From Actinomadura sp. NBRC 104425 (GTDB lineage: Bacteria; Actinomycetota; Actinomycetes; Streptosporangiales; Streptosporangiaceae): a DNA stretch of 64,000 bases. A program made the translations under genes and the position numbers. The stretch lies in NCBI RefSeq assembly GCF_030269545.1, contig NZ_BSTN01000006.1:140624-204623 (forward strand), in the 5' to 3' direction. Shown in pieces: positions 30,882 to 40,900 of this stretch. How positions within the stretch are numbered: the first letter of the stretch is position 1; each line of letters starts with the position of its first letter. The notes below the pieces were generated by a model. The model had not been told where the DNA came from, made no database searches, and saw nothing but the letters and a program-made list of their open reading frames with translations.

Positions 30882-33286
30882 CCGTCCAGGAGATCGGTTC
30901 CCCGCGCCGCAGGAGCGAGGACGCGCGGCTGATCACCGGCCGCACCCGCTGGACCGACAACATGCAGCCCATGGGGACGCTGTACGTGGCGTTCCTGCGC
31001 AGCCCCATGGCGCATGCGCGGATCAACGCGGTGGACGTGTCGGCGGCCAAGGCCCGTCCCAACGTCGTCGCCGTGCTGACGGGGGCGGACTTCGCCGACG
31101 AGCAGGGCTCGCTGCCGTGCGCGTGGCCCGTCACCGAGGACATGAAGCACCCCGCGCACCCCCCGATGGCCGTGGACGAGGTGCGGTACGCAGGGGAGCC
31201 GGTGGCGTGCGTGGTGGCACGCGACCGGTACACGGCGGCCGACGCGTTGGAGGACATCGACGTCGACTACGAGCCGCTGCCCGCCGTCACCGACATGGAG
31301 GAGGCGCTCAGGGAGGGCGCCGATCTCGTCCACGAGGACCTTGGCACCAACAAGTGCTACACGTGGGTGTACGAGAACGGCGACCTGGACGCGGCGATGC
31401 GCGACGCCCCCGTGGTGATCGAGCGCCGGTACGTCCAGCAGCGGCTCATCCCGACGGCGATGGAGCCCCGGGCCGTGCTGTGCGTGCCCGAGGGCGACGG
31501 CTTCACGGTGTACTCGGCCACGCAGATCCCGCACATCCTGCGGTTGATGCTGGCGACGGTCACCGGTATCCCCGAGCACCGGCTGCGGGTCGTGGCCCCC
31601 GACGTGGGCGGCGGGTTCGGCTCCAAGCTGCAGGTATACGGGGAGGAGGTGCTGTGCCTGCTGCTGGCCAGGCGGCTGGGCCGTCCGGTCAAGTGGACCG
31701 AGTCGCGCAGCGAGGGCAACATGGCGGTCCACCACGGACGCGACCAGATCCAGCGGCTGACGCTGGCCGCCGAACGGGACGGGCGCATCCGCGGGCTGAA
31801 GGTGGACCTGCTGGCCGACATGGGCGCGTACCTGATGCTGGTCACGCCGGGCGTGCCGCTGCTGGGCGCGTTCATGTTCAACGGCATCTACAAGATGGAC
31901 GCCTACTCGTTCACCTGCACGGGCGTGTTCACGACGAAGACGCCGACGGACGCCTACCGGGGCGCGGGCCGTCCGGAGGCCACGTTCGCGATCGAGCGGC
32001 TGATGGACGAGCTCGCCGCCGAGCTGGGCCTGGACCCGATCGAGGTGCGGCGCCGCAACTGGATCCGGCACGAGGAGTTCCCGTACGAGACGATCTGCGG
32101 GCTCACCTACGACTCCGGCGACTACGAGGCGGCCACCGACAAGGCGCTGCGGCTGTTCGAGTACGACAAGCTGCGCGCCGAGCAAAGGGACCGGCGCGAG
32201 CGGCGCGACCCGGTGCAGCTGGGCATCGGCGTCTCGACCTACACGGAGATGTGCGGGCTGGCGCCGTCGCGGGTGCTGGGGTCGCTGTCGTACGGCGCGG
32301 GCGGCTGGGAGCACGCGTCGGTGCGGGTGCTGCCGTCCGGCAAGGTCGAGGTGGTCACCGGGTCGTCGGCGCACGGCCAGGGCCACGAGACGGCGTGGGC
32401 GCAGATCGCCGCGGACCGGCTCGGTGTGCCGTTCGAGGATGTCAAGGTGCTGCACGGTGACACGGCGGTGTCACCCAAGGGCATGGACACCTACGGGTCG
32501 CGGTCGCTGGCGGTCGGCGGTGTCGCACTGTACGGCGCCTGCGACAAGGTGATCGAGAAGGCCAAGAAGGTGGCCGCGCACCTGCTGGAGGCCGACGAGA
32601 ACGACCTGGAGTTCTCCGGCGGGCGCTTCCGGGTGCGGGGCGTGCCCGACGGCGGCCGCACCCTGCAGGAGATCGCGATGGCCGCGTTCGCCGCGCACGA
32701 CCTGCCGGAGGGCCTGGAGCCGTCGCTGGACGCCGACCTGACCTTCGACCCGGAGAACTTCTCCTTCCCGCACGGCACGCACCTGTGCGCCGCCGAGGTC
32801 GACACCGAGACGGGCATGGTGCGGCTGCGTTCGTACGTGGCCGTGGACGACGTCGGCAAGGTCGTCAACCCGCTGATCGTCGAGGGGCAGGTGCACGGCG
32901 GGCTCGCCCAGGGCATCGCGCAGGCCCTGTACGAGGAGGCCGTGTACGACGAGGAGGGCAACCTGACCACCACGACGATGGCCGACTACCTGGTGCCGTC
33001 GGCGGCCGACCTGCCGGAGTTCGTCACCGACCGCACCGAGACCCCGGCGACGTCCAACCCGCTGGGCGTCAAGGGGGTCGGCGAGGCCGGGACGATCGCG
33101 TCCACCCCGGCGGTGGTCAACGCGATCGTCGACGCACTGCGCCCGTACGGCGTGCGGGACGTGCCGATGCCGTGCACGCCCGAACGGGTGTGGCGGGCGC
33201 TGCGGGGCGAGCGCGAACCCGCGGGGGACGCGCGTCCGGGCGCGGCCGGAGGGCTCGGCTCGGCGCAGGGAGGTGACGCCCGATGA
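30878..33286 (+). CDS. coxL: Molybdenum hydroxylase large subunit, form II CODH type (CoxL-like)
   Basis: An 802-residue molybdopterin subunit of the xanthine oxidase family. It has the N-terminal [11 protein letters not shown], the GGGFGSK motif and the terminal catalytic Glu in [11 protein letters not shown]. The active-site loop reads AYRGAGR, the form II signature, rather than AYxCSFR of proven form I aerobic CO dehydrogenase. Form II enzymes are often annotated as CO dehydrogenase but may oxidise other substrates, so CO activity is not established. It is coupled to coxS and coxM by overlaps. The maturation genes coxD, coxE and coxF are not nearby. Confidence 0.92.
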   Translation: MTVQEIGSPRRRSEDARLITGRTRWTDNMQPMGTLYVAFLRSPMAHARINAVDVSAAKARPNVVAVLTGADFADEQGSLPCAWPVTEDMKHPAHPPMAVDEVRYAGEPVACVVARDRYTAADALEDIDVDYEPLPAVTDMEEALREGADLVHEDLGTNKCYTWVYENGDLDAAMRDAPVVIERRYVQQRLIPTAMEPRAVLCVPEGDGFTVYSATQIPHILRLMLATVTGIPEHRLRVVAPDVGGGFGSKLQVYGEEVLCLLLARRLGRPVKWTESRSEGNMAVHHGRDQIQRLTLAAERDGRIRGLKVDLLADMGAYLMLVTPGVPLLGAFMFNGIYKMDAYSFTCTGVFTTKTPTDAYRGAGRPEATFAIERLMDELAAELGLDPIEVRRRNWIRHEEFPYETICGLTYDSGDYEAATDKALRLFEYDKLRAEQRDRRERRDPVQLGIGVSTYTEMCGLAPSRVLGSLSYGAGGWEHASVRVLPSGKVEVVTGSSAHGQGHETAWAQIAADRLGVPFEDVKVLHGDTAVSPKGMDTYGSRSLAVGGVALYGACDKVIEKAKKVAAHLLEADENDLEFSGGRFRVRGVPDGGRTLQEIAMAAFAAHDLPEGLEPSLDADLTFDPENFSFPHGTHLCAAEVDTETGMVRLRSYVAVDDVGKVVNPLIVEGQVHGGLAQGIAQALYEEAVYDEEGNLTTTTMADYLVPSAADLPEFVTDRTETPATSNPLGVKGVGEAGTIASTPAVVNAIVDALRPYGVRDVPMPCTPERVWRALRGEREPAGDARPGAAGGLGSAQGGDAR

Positions 33287-34143
33287 TCCCGGCGACGTTC
33301 GACTACGCGCGGCCCGGCACGGTCGAGGAGGCGTGCGCGGCGCTGGCCGAGGCGGGCGAGGACGCCAAGGTGCTGGCGGGCGGGCAGAGCCTGATGCCCC
33401 TGCTGCGGCTGCGGCTCGCCTACCCCGACGCGCTGATCGACCTTGACCGCGTGGCCGCGCTGCGGGAGATCCGCGACGAGGACGGCGCGCTGTTCATCGG
33501 CGCGATGGCCACCCACCACCAGGTCATGCGGGACCCGCTGGTGCGCGCGCACGCCCCGCTGATCGCCAAGGCCACCGCGACGGTGGCGGACCCGGCGGTG
33601 CGGCACCGCGGCACGTTCGGCGGGGCGCTGGCGCACGCCGACCCGGCCGGGGACCTGCCCGCCGTGGCGCTGGCGCTGGACGCGACGTTCCTGGCGGTGT
33701 CGGCCGAGCGCGGCGAACGCGAGATCGCGGCGGCGGACTTCTTCGTGGACTGGATGACCTCGGCGCTGGAGCCGGACGAGATCCTGGTCGGCGTCCGCGT
33801 GCCGAAGCTGGGCGCGGGCTGGGGCGTGCACTACGAGAAGTTCCACCGCACCGCGCAGGCGTGGGCGATCGTCGGGGTCGCGTGCGCGGTGCGGCGCGAG
33901 CGAGGCGCGGTCGAGGCCGCCCGGGTCGCGCTGACCAACATGGGGCCCACGCCGGTGCGCGCCGCCGAAGTGGAGGACTTCATCGCTGGCCGCACGGTCT
34001 CGGAGAGCTCTTTCCGGGAGGCCGGCGAACGGGCCGCCGCGGGCACGTCCCCGCCCGGTGACCTGCACGGTTCCTCCGAGTACCGCGCGCATCTGGCCCG
34101 CGTGCTCACCGCCCGCGCCCTCACCGCCGCCGCGTCGGCGTGA
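33283..34143 (+). CDS. coxM: Molybdenum hydroxylase FAD-binding medium subunit (CoxM-like)
   Basis: A 286-residue flavoprotein. FAD contacts are in VLAGGQSLMPLLRLR (near residue 30-44) and in RGTFGGALAHADPAGDLPAV (near 105-125), followed by the small C-terminal CO_deh_flav_C domain. It accepts electrons from CoxS and hands them to the respiratory chain. It overlaps coxL by ATGA and ends just before a strong hairpin, so the enzyme unit is S-L-M and coxG has its own transcription start. Confidence 0.93.
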   Translation: MIPATFDYARPGTVEEACAALAEAGEDAKVLAGGQSLMPLLRLRLAYPDALIDLDRVAALREIRDEDGALFIGAMATHHQVMRDPLVRAHAPLIAKATATVADPAVRHRGTFGGALAHADPAGDLPAVALALDATFLAVSAERGEREIAAADFFVDWMTSALEPDEILVGVRVPKLGAGWGVHYEKFHRTAQAWAIVGVACAVRRERGAVEAARVALTNMGPTPVRAAEVEDFIAGRTVSESSFREAGERAAAGTSPPGDLHGSSEYRAHLARVLTARALTAAASA

Positions 34144-34154
34144 CGCCTGCGGCC

Positions 34155-34194
34155 GGGGCCCGCGCCCGCCGCTGACAATCCGGGCGCGGGCCCC
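34155..34194 (+). terminator. Hairpin terminator after coxM
   Basis: GGGGCCCGCGCCCG at 34155-34168 pairs perfectly with 34181-34194 (14 base pairs, 12-base loop), just after the coxM stop. Confidence 0.7.
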
Positions 34195-34307
34195 GAGGGC
34201 CGCGGGTTATCCACAGGCACAGGGGTATCTGGCGTCTGTGCGGTGCGCGGTCGTAGGGTCGCAGTCAGGCCCCCTGAACGCGCCCCCGAACGAAAAGGAC
34301 CGTGATC

Positions 34308-35156
34308 ATGGAGCTCGACCACGAATTCACCGTCCCCGTACCGGTGGATCGCGCCTGGTCGGTACTGCTCGACGTGGAACGGGTGGCCCAGTGCGTGCCG
34401 GGCGCGACGCTGGAGTCGGCCGAAAACGGGGAGTACACCGGGCGGCTGCGGGTGAAGGTCGGCGCCATGACCGTCACCTACCGCGGCACGGCGCGGATCG
34501 TGGCGGCCGACGAGTCCGCGCGCACGGTGACGATCGAGGCGTCCGGCAAGGAGGCCCGCGGCCCGGGCACCGCGTCGGCGACCGTCCAGGCGCGCCTGCA
34601 CTCCGTGCCCGATGAGGGGGCGGCCGGGCCGGGAGGGGGCGGCACCACGCGCGTCACCGTGCACACCAAGCTGAACGTGACCGGGCGCCCCGCCCAGTTC
34701 GGCCGCAACATCCTGTCCGAGGTCGGCGCCAAGCTGATCGGACGGTTCGCCGACACGCTGGCCAAGGAGCTGGAGTCGTCCGAGGAGAGCGGCGCACCGG
34801 CGGCCGAAGACATCGTCGACCAGCAGGGCGCCGCCCAGAAGGCCAAGGAGGTGCAGGAGCAGAAGAACGAGCCGCGAACACCCACCGAGGCACCCGAACC
34901 CACCCCGGCCGAGGGCGCCGCCCCGCCGCAGATCGAGCCCAAGCCCATACCGCAACAGCGGCCCCCGTCGGAGACCAGGCGAGAGCATCCGGCGGCCGGC
35001 GCCCAGCCGCGCCGCGAGCAGGAGCCGATCGACCTGCTGGAAGTGGCGGGGCCGTCGGTGGCCAAACGGGCCGTCCCAGCGATCGCTGCCGTGGTCGCGG
35101 TGCTGCTGGCCGCCCGCTTCCTGATACGCCGCCGCAGGCGCAGAAACCGCCGCTAA
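34308..35156 (+). CDS. coxG: CoxG-like SRPBCC protein with long linker and C-terminal membrane anchor
   Basis: A 282-residue protein. The SRPBCC domain (about 1-150) starts MELDHEFTVPVPVDRAWSVL and has the CoxG-type VPGATLES and LNVTGRPAQFGR motifs. A Pro/Glu/Gln-rich disordered linker (about 165-235) leads to a C-terminal helix (255-273) and a tail of nine mostly Arg residues facing the cytoplasm. CoxG proteins link the molybdenum enzyme to the membrane and quinone pool. ATG 34308 with AAGGA eight bases upstream is preferred over GTG 34302. Its last 26 bases belong to a direct repeat shared with the convergent gene. Confidence 0.87.
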   Translation: MELDHEFTVPVPVDRAWSVLLDVERVAQCVPGATLESAENGEYTGRLRVKVGAMTVTYRGTARIVAADESARTVTIEASGKEARGPGTASATVQARLHSVPDEGAAGPGGGGTTRVTVHTKLNVTGRPAQFGRNILSEVGAKLIGRFADTLAKELESSEESGAPAAEDIVDQQGAAQKAKEVQEQKNEPRTPTEAPEPTPAEGAAPPQIEPKPIPQQRPPSETRREHPAAGAQPRREQEPIDLLEVAGPSVAKRAVPAIAAVVAVLLAARFLIRRRRRRNRR

Positions 35157-35349
35157 CCCGAACGACGGCACGAAACAAACGCCAACACAACCGACAGCCC
35201 ACCCAACACCACAGCGGACAGCACAACTGCCGGCCGCCCGTTCCTTAGCGCGTCGCCACAGGCACAGAAGGCGCCGCTAACCTGAGCGTCGGGGCGGGAC
35301 GATCGCCAACACAGTCGACAGCGCACCGAACGGCACAGCGGGCAGCACA
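35131..35349. repeat. Direct repeat spanning the coxG and glycosyltransferase 3' ends
   Basis: Bases 35131-35225 and 35255-35349 align without a gap at an offset of 124, with about 75 of 95 positions identical by hand count. The left copy covers the end of coxG; the right copy covers the end of the convergent membrane glycosyltransferase. One copy of that 3' end appears to have been duplicated and has since diverged. Confidence 0.75.
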
Positions 35350-37049
35350 TACCGGTAGTCGAAGTCGGCGGTGGCGGCGGGCACGACCAGCAGCCCCACC
35401 GCCACCAACCACGGCAGCAGAGCGCGGCGCACAGCCCCACGGCGCACCCGCGCCAGAGCCCGGCAGGACGACAACGCCCATCGCCGACCTGATCCAGGGC
35501 AACGCCCCCACCGACGCCCCAGAGCCGCTCGCCCTCGACCGACCGGCGCGGCCACCCCCAGCCTCGCCGGTGGACGCGCGGCCCCTCTCCCCACCACCAG
35601 CCACGGCAGCAGGGCGCGGCGCACAGCCCCGCGTCGGCCAGCAGCGGCGGCACGCGCCCGCACAAGAGCCCGGCGGAACACCAACGCTCGTCGGCGGCCT
35701 GATCCAGGGCAACACCCCCACCGACGCCCCAAAGCCGCTCGCCCTCGACCGACCGGCGCGGCCACCCCCGATCTCGCCGGTGGACGCGCGGGGCCTGCCC
35801 CCGTCGCCATCGCGACCGCCGCGACGGCCAGCATGACGCCCAGTCCGATGCCCGGCAGGTACACGCGGTGCTGGTAGGCGCGCATCCATCCGGCGTAGGG
35901 CTCCACGACGCGCACCGGCCGGACGCGGTGGGTGTAGGCGCGGGCGACCTTGGCCTGGCGCCTGCTGAGATGAAGCGGCCTGGCCGGGAACTCGTACTTG
36001 CGGAAGGTCGGCAGTTGCGGGTACACGGTCCGCTTCCACCAGAACGCGCGCAAGGTGTCCCGCACGACGACGCGGGCGTAGTCGGCGGGCTGGGCGCGGA
36101 TCGCCGCCCACGCGAACTCCCCGGCGCGCTCGTTCGAGCCCATCTTGCCGCCGGGGGCGCGGAAGAACGGCGACTGCCTGGTCCACAGCACCGCGAACGC
36201 GGGTGCCACGCCCGGGGGCGGCGTGCGCGGGCACAGGTCGAGCAGGCCGGGACGCGGCCTGATGACCGAGCAGTCGGCGAAGTCGACGGTGCGGCTGTAG
36301 AGGAAGACCTTCTCGGTGCCGGTCAGCGCGAACCGGCCGTGCACGACCTTGAACCACGCGGCGTACAGCAGCAGCGGGACGGCGAACGACACCACCAGCA
36401 CCGCCGCGGGCCGCCACGGCACGCCGGAACGCAGCACCAGGAGCCATGCCAGGACGATCGCCAGCAGGGGCAGGCCGACCGACCGTGTCGTCCCGGCCAG
36501 GCCGAGCAGCAGACCGCCCGCGGCGGCCGCCCGCACGCCGACCCGCGCGTTCCACAGCAGCACCACGACCGCGGCGACCAGCAGGAACGTGAACAGCGTC
36601 TCCGACAGCAGCAGGTGTTCGAGCTGGATCTGGTACCCGTCGAACAGCACCGGCAGGGTCGCCGCCGCGCCCAGCAGCCCCGGCCGCAGCGTCCGGCCGG
36701 GCCAGGCCGCCCGCGCGTGCCGCCATACCAGCGCGTACAGCAGCACCGCCGTCAGCAGCCCGAGCAGGTGCTGGACGGCGACCACCGCGAACAGGCTGTG
36801 CAGCGGACGCAGCACCAGCAGCATGACCCCGTACGCGCTCGCCCGCGTGATCGACGGCTCCAGCGTGACGGCCACGCGCAGGTAGCCGACCGAGTCGCCG
36901 AACCACAGCCCCGTGGGGTATCCGGCCAGCGCGACCGCCCGTACGGCCAGGCCCGCCGCGAGCACCGCGGCGACGGGCCAGTGCCGCCTGGCGGCGGGCA
37001 CCGCTCCGTCGGGCAGACGCTGCCGCACCGCCCGGCCGATCGCGCCCAT
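35277..37049 (-). CDS. Multi-pass membrane glycosyltransferase-like protein with tandem C-terminal insertion
   Basis: A 590-residue polytopic protein with about ten hydrophobic segments. An acidic loop after the first helix (GDSVGYLRVAVTLEPS) is followed by repeated helices, as in GT39/ArnT-like enzymes that use polyprenyl-linked sugars. A large outer segment follows (about 260-390). Residues about 417-548 are low-complexity Ala/Arg/Gly/Pro made of two tandem copies of a roughly 65-residue unit (RPPARxGVAAPVGRGRAALG) and look unlike a membrane domain. The final helices (ALLPWLVAVGLLVVP, FGALSTVLAIV) follow. The insert probably arose by DNA duplication within the gene; whether the enzyme still works is unclear. 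Confidence 0.72.
   Translation of the reverse strand: MGAIGRAVRQRLPDGAVPAARRHWPVAAVLAAGLAVRAVALAGYPTGLWFGDSVGYLRVAVTLEPSITRASAYGVMLLVLRPLHSLFAVVAVQHLLGLLTAVLLYALVWRHARAAWPGRTLRPGLLGAAATLPVLFDGYQIQLEHLLLSETLFTFLLVAAVVVLLWNARVGVRAAAAGGLLLGLAGTTRSVGLPLLAIVLAWLLVLRSGVPWRPAAVLVVSFAVPLLLYAAWFKVVHGRFALTGTEKVFLYSRTVDFADCSVIRPRPGLLDLCPRTPPPGVAPAFAVLWTRQSPFFRAPGGKMGSNERAGEFAWAAIRAQPADYARVVVRDTLRAFWWKRTVYPQLPTFRKYEFPARPLHLSRRQAKVARAYTHRVRPVRVVEPYAGWMRAYQHRVYLPGIGLGVMLAVAAVAMATGAGPARPPARSGVAAPVGRGRAALGRRWGCCPGSGRRRALVFRRALVRARAAAAGRRGAVRRALLPWLVVGRGAARPPARLGVAAPVGRGRAALGRRWGRCPGSGRRWALSSCRALARVRRGAVRRALLPWLVAVGLLVVPAATADFDYRYVLPAVPFGALSTVLAIVPPRRSG
35411..35790. repeat. Two tandem copies of a ~190-208 base unit inside the glycosyltransferase gene
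   Basis: Unit A begins at ACGGCAGCAG 35411 and unit B at the same string at 35603; their right ends (TGGACGCG) are at 35573 and 35781. Unit B carries about 16 extra bases. The right-hand 85 bases of the two units differ at only about five positions, so the duplication is recent. Confidence 0.8.
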
Positions 37050-37184
37050 CTGCGATACCCCCTCCGGTCAGGGGTCTGTTCCCCGGGGGTGCGGCCGGTA
37101 TCGCCATGGCCCGCACTGCGTCCGCCAAAAGGGCGTCAACCACGGCGCGTGCGATGGCCGCGGCGGGTCGCAATCGGTGCGCTG

Positions 37185-37892
37185 GTGACCGTGGACACCA
37201 TCGAGATTCAGCGGGTCGTCGACATCGAGGACGACAACTGGTGGTACCGCGAGCGCCGCGGGATCATCGCCCGGGAGCTGCGCCGGATCGGCGTGCCCGG
37301 GCAGGCCGTGGACATCGGCGCCGCGGGCGGCGGCAACACCAGGGTGCTGATGGAGCATGGCTGGCAGGCGGTGGCGATCGACTCCGCCCCCGCCGCCGTG
37401 GACCTGTGCCTGGCCCAGGGCATCGTCGCCTACCTCGGCGACGCCCGGTTCCTGCCGCTGCCGTCGGCGACCTACGACCTGGCGCTGGCGCTCAACGTGC
37501 TGGAACACGTGGACGACGACCGCGCCGCCGCCGCGGAGATCGCCCGGGTGCTGCGTCCCGGCGGGACCGCGCTGGTCGCCGTGCCCTGCGACATGCAGCT
37601 GTGGTCGGCGCACGACGTGGCGCTGGGCCGCGTGCGCCGCTACGCCCGGGCGGACCTGGCCGGGGTACTGGAGGGCGCCGGGCTGCGGGTGGAACGGCTG
37701 TGGAACTGGAACGTCCTGCTCCGCCCGCTGGTGCGGTGGCGGCGGCACCGCACCCGGTACTGCGAGGACATGGCGGACGCCCCGCCCGTGGTGAACGAGC
37801 TGCTCAGCCTGGTCAGCGCCGTGGAGCGGCGGCTTCCGGTCCGGTCGTGGCCGGGCGTCACGCTGTTCGCCCGCGCCTACCGCCCCGACTGA
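37185..37892 (+). CDS. Class I SAM-dependent methyltransferase
   Basis: A 235-residue Methyltransf_11-type enzyme. The SAM motif is AVDIGAAGGGNTRVL, the acidic residue after strand 2 is in VAIDSAP, and strand 4 reads LALALNVLEHVDDD. A Trp/Tyr-rich N-terminus (DDNWWYRERR) is often seen in members that sit in cell-surface polysaccharide clusters. GTG 37185 is taken as the start; GTG 37191 and GTG 37149 are in frame. It is divergent from the membrane glycosyltransferase and converges on the GT2-TagF gene, so it probably modifies a surface glycan. Confidence 0.87.
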   Translation: MTVDTIEIQRVVDIEDDNWWYRERRGIIARELRRIGVPGQAVDIGAAGGGNTRVLMEHGWQAVAIDSAPAAVDLCLAQGIVAYLGDARFLPLPSATYDLALALNVLEHVDDDRAAAAEIARVLRPGGTALVAVPCDMQLWSAHDVALGRVRRYARADLAGVLEGAGLRVERLWNWNVLLRPLVRWRRHRTRYCEDMADAPPVVNELLSLVSAVERRLPVRSWPGVTLFARAYRPD

Positions 37893-37916
37893 CCGCCCGG
37901 CCGGCATCGGAACATG

Positions 37917-37955
37917 CGCCGGGCGCCCGGGAGGAGTCCTCCCGGGCGCCCGGCG
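37917..37955. terminator. Very strong bidirectional hairpin between convergent genes
   Basis: CGCCGGGCGCCCGGGAGG at 37917-37934 pairs perfectly with 37938-37955: 18 base pairs around a three-base loop, the longest perfect stem in the window. It lies between the methyltransferase stop and the GT2-TagF stop. Confidence 0.8.
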
Positions 37956-37964
37956 GTCACCACA

Positions 37965-40900
37965 TCAGCCGAAGACGCGGTCCACGACGCGGGCGGTGGC
38001 CTTGCCGTCGTCGAGGGGGCAGTGCCGGTCGGCGAACGACCGGTAGGCGTCGGCGTGCTCGGCGACGACGCGGTCGAGGTCGCGCAGCGCCGCGATCACC
38101 TCCTCGCCGGTGCGCAGCAGCGGGCCCGGCGCGTCCGCCTCGAAGTCGAAGTAGAAGCCGCGCAGCTCGTCGCGGTAGCTCTCCAGGTCGTAGGTGAAGA
38201 ACAGCATGGGCCGTCCGGTGATGGCGAAGTCGAACATGACCGACGAGTAGTCGGTGACGAGCACGTCGGTGATCAGCAGTAGCTCCTGCATCTCCGGGTA
38301 CACCGACACGTCGAACACGAAGTCGCGGCCCACCTCGGGCACCCGGTCGACGATGTTGGGGTGGCGGCGGACGAGCACGACGTACTCGTCCCCCAGCTCC
38401 TCGTGCATGCGGTGCAGGTCGAGCTTGAGCTCCAGCTTGTAGCGGCCGCGCGAGTAGTACCGGTCGTCCCGCCAGGTCGGCGCGTACAGGACCACCTTGC
38501 GGCCCTCCGGCACGCCGATCCGGCGGCGGACCGCGGCGGCGATCTCCTCGCGGCCGTCGGCGTGGAACAGGTCGTTGCGGGGGTAGCCGGTCTCCAGCAC
38601 CTCGCCCTCGTAGCGGAACGCGCGCCGCAGGATCGGCGTGCACCACGGGCTCGGCGACACCAGGTAGTCCCACTGCTCCACCTCGAGCGCCAGCCGCTCG
38701 TGGTAGTCGCGGGTCGCGAACCGCACCCTCTCGATGTCGAACCCGATGCGCTTGAGCGTGGCGCCGTGCCAGGTCTGCAGGACCTTCTGGCCGGGGCGGC
38801 GGCGGAACCACGTCGGCACGTGGCTGTTGGTGACGATGTACGCCGAGCGCGCGAGGGCCTCGACGTAGTCGCGGCCGCCCCGGCGCACCGGCGTGACACC
38901 CTCGGGCAGCTCCACCTGCCCGTCCCGGACGCTCCAGAGGAACTCCAAGTCGCACTCGCGGCGCCGCAGCTCCTCCAGGATCGCCCGGGGGCTGCAGGAG
39001 TACTGGCGCCCGTAGTAGCTCTCGAAGAACACCTGCTGCCGGATCGGCTGCTCGCACAGTTCCGGGTAGACGCGTTCGGTGAGCAGGCGCTGCCCCTTGC
39101 GGCTGCGTTCCTCGGGGGGCAGGTCGCCGTCGACGCGCAGGACGGGCGTCAGCTCCCGGCTCGCGTCCAGGTGCAGGTCGCGGCCGTCGCGCGTGCGCGT
39201 CATCGGCAGCAGCGAACGCAGCCCGTTGCCGACCTGGACGGGCGCGTCGCGAGTGCCGCCGTCGTGGTCGAGCCGCACGTACAGCTGGTAACGGCCCTTG
39301 GGCAGCGGCAGCGTCCCGGCCAGGGACTCCACCCGCCACGGGTCGAACTCGGCCTCGAACCTGCCGGCGTCGTGGGTCAGCGGGAACACCCGCTCCTCGA
39401 CGCGTCCCCCGGCGCGCAGGACCAGGGCGGTGGGCAGTTCGGAGCGGGCGGGCAGGTCCCCGGCGATGCGCAGCGGCCCGTCCGCCTCCCACTCCAGCAC
39501 GTCCATGACCGGGCGGACGGCCCGTTCGTGGATCTCCAGATGCCCGGTCTTGGACCGGACGGCCGCGATCTCCCGGTCGCCCGCCGTGTCGTGCCGCAGC
39601 AGCCGCGACACCTCCGGCAGGATCACCGGGGTGCGGGTGCCGTCGGAGCCGACCAGCTCGACGCTCCACTGCGTGGTGTCGCCGAACGCCATCGCCTCGG
39701 GGCTGCCCGCCGGGAACCCGGGCGGCGAGGCGACGGGCGCCGCGAAGTCGCGCATCGGCAGCCGCGCGGTGAAGCCCGTCCCGTCCCGGTGGCGGGTGAG
39801 CGGGTAGCGACGCGGGGCGCAGCCCGGCCACCGGGTGGCGAGCAGGTGGCTGCCCCACAGCAGGGCGGTGGGCGCCTCGCAGGTCAGCTCCAGGACACCG
39901 TCGGCCAGCCGCATGTCACTCGCGATGACGGCGTCGTCGCCGGTGCGCAGGACGAGTTTGCCGCCCTTGACCCACTCGGGCCGCACCCACACCCCGCCCA
40001 CGCGGTGCGGCTCCAGCCACCGGGCCGCCGCCGACGGCGTGCCGAGCTCCTCCCGCCGGAAGATCCCGCGGTTGTGCATCCACAGTTCGACGCGCCACGA
40101 CCCGCCCTTGTCCAGCACCTTCGCCGGGTCGACGGTGATGCGGTAGCCGCTCCAGTCCGACCCGTCGTCGTCCCCGGCCCGGTCGATGGTGGTCAGCCGC
40201 AGCGGCAGGCGCTGCCCGGTGTCCTGCGACACCAGCCAGGCCAGCAGCTGCTGCTGCCAGCGCTTGCGGGGCGGCAGCCACCGCAGCCTGGCCCGGCCCT
40301 CGATGACGAGCCGGTCGCCGTTCCAGCTCACCGACTCGACCTTCTGCCGTACCCGCAGCTCCTCGTCCAGCCGGTAGACGTGGTCGGGCACCCCCACCCG
40401 GGGGTCGTTGAGGAACGGGTAGTCGCCGTAGAAGCGGACGCCGCGCCGCACCACCCCGGCCTCGGCCATCTCGCGGCTCTTCTCGAAGGTCAGCACCTCC
40501 AGCAACTCCGGCAGCATGCGGCGCTCCACCAGATGCCACTTGAGCCGCTCGAACGCCCGCAGCCCGCCGACGATCTCCGGGTCGCAGTCGCGCAGGTAGG
40601 CCCCGGCCAGGTCGAGGAACCGCTGCCGGTAGGCGTCGCCGCCCTCGTCCAGCACCTGCAGGAAGAGGCGCAGGTCGTCGGCCAGGACGACGCGGTCCCA
40701 GCGGCGCTTCTGCTCCGGCAGCCCCCGGTCGAGCAGGAACCGCCCGACCGCCCGCACCGCCTGCACGCGGTGCTCCAGCGCGTCGCCCTCGGTGCGCTTC
40801 TGGGTGATGGAGCGGTCCTCGCCGGGACGGATGCGCCACAGGTAGACGGGGCCCTCCAGGACGTCCACCGCCCCGGCCAGGTAGTGCGCGCTGACCGCGA

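Noticed and set aside
30878-33286. Firm annotation as aerobic carbon monoxide dehydrogenase
   Set aside because: The active-site loop is AYRGAGR (form II), not the AYxCSFR of proven CO dehydrogenase, and coxDEF are absent here.
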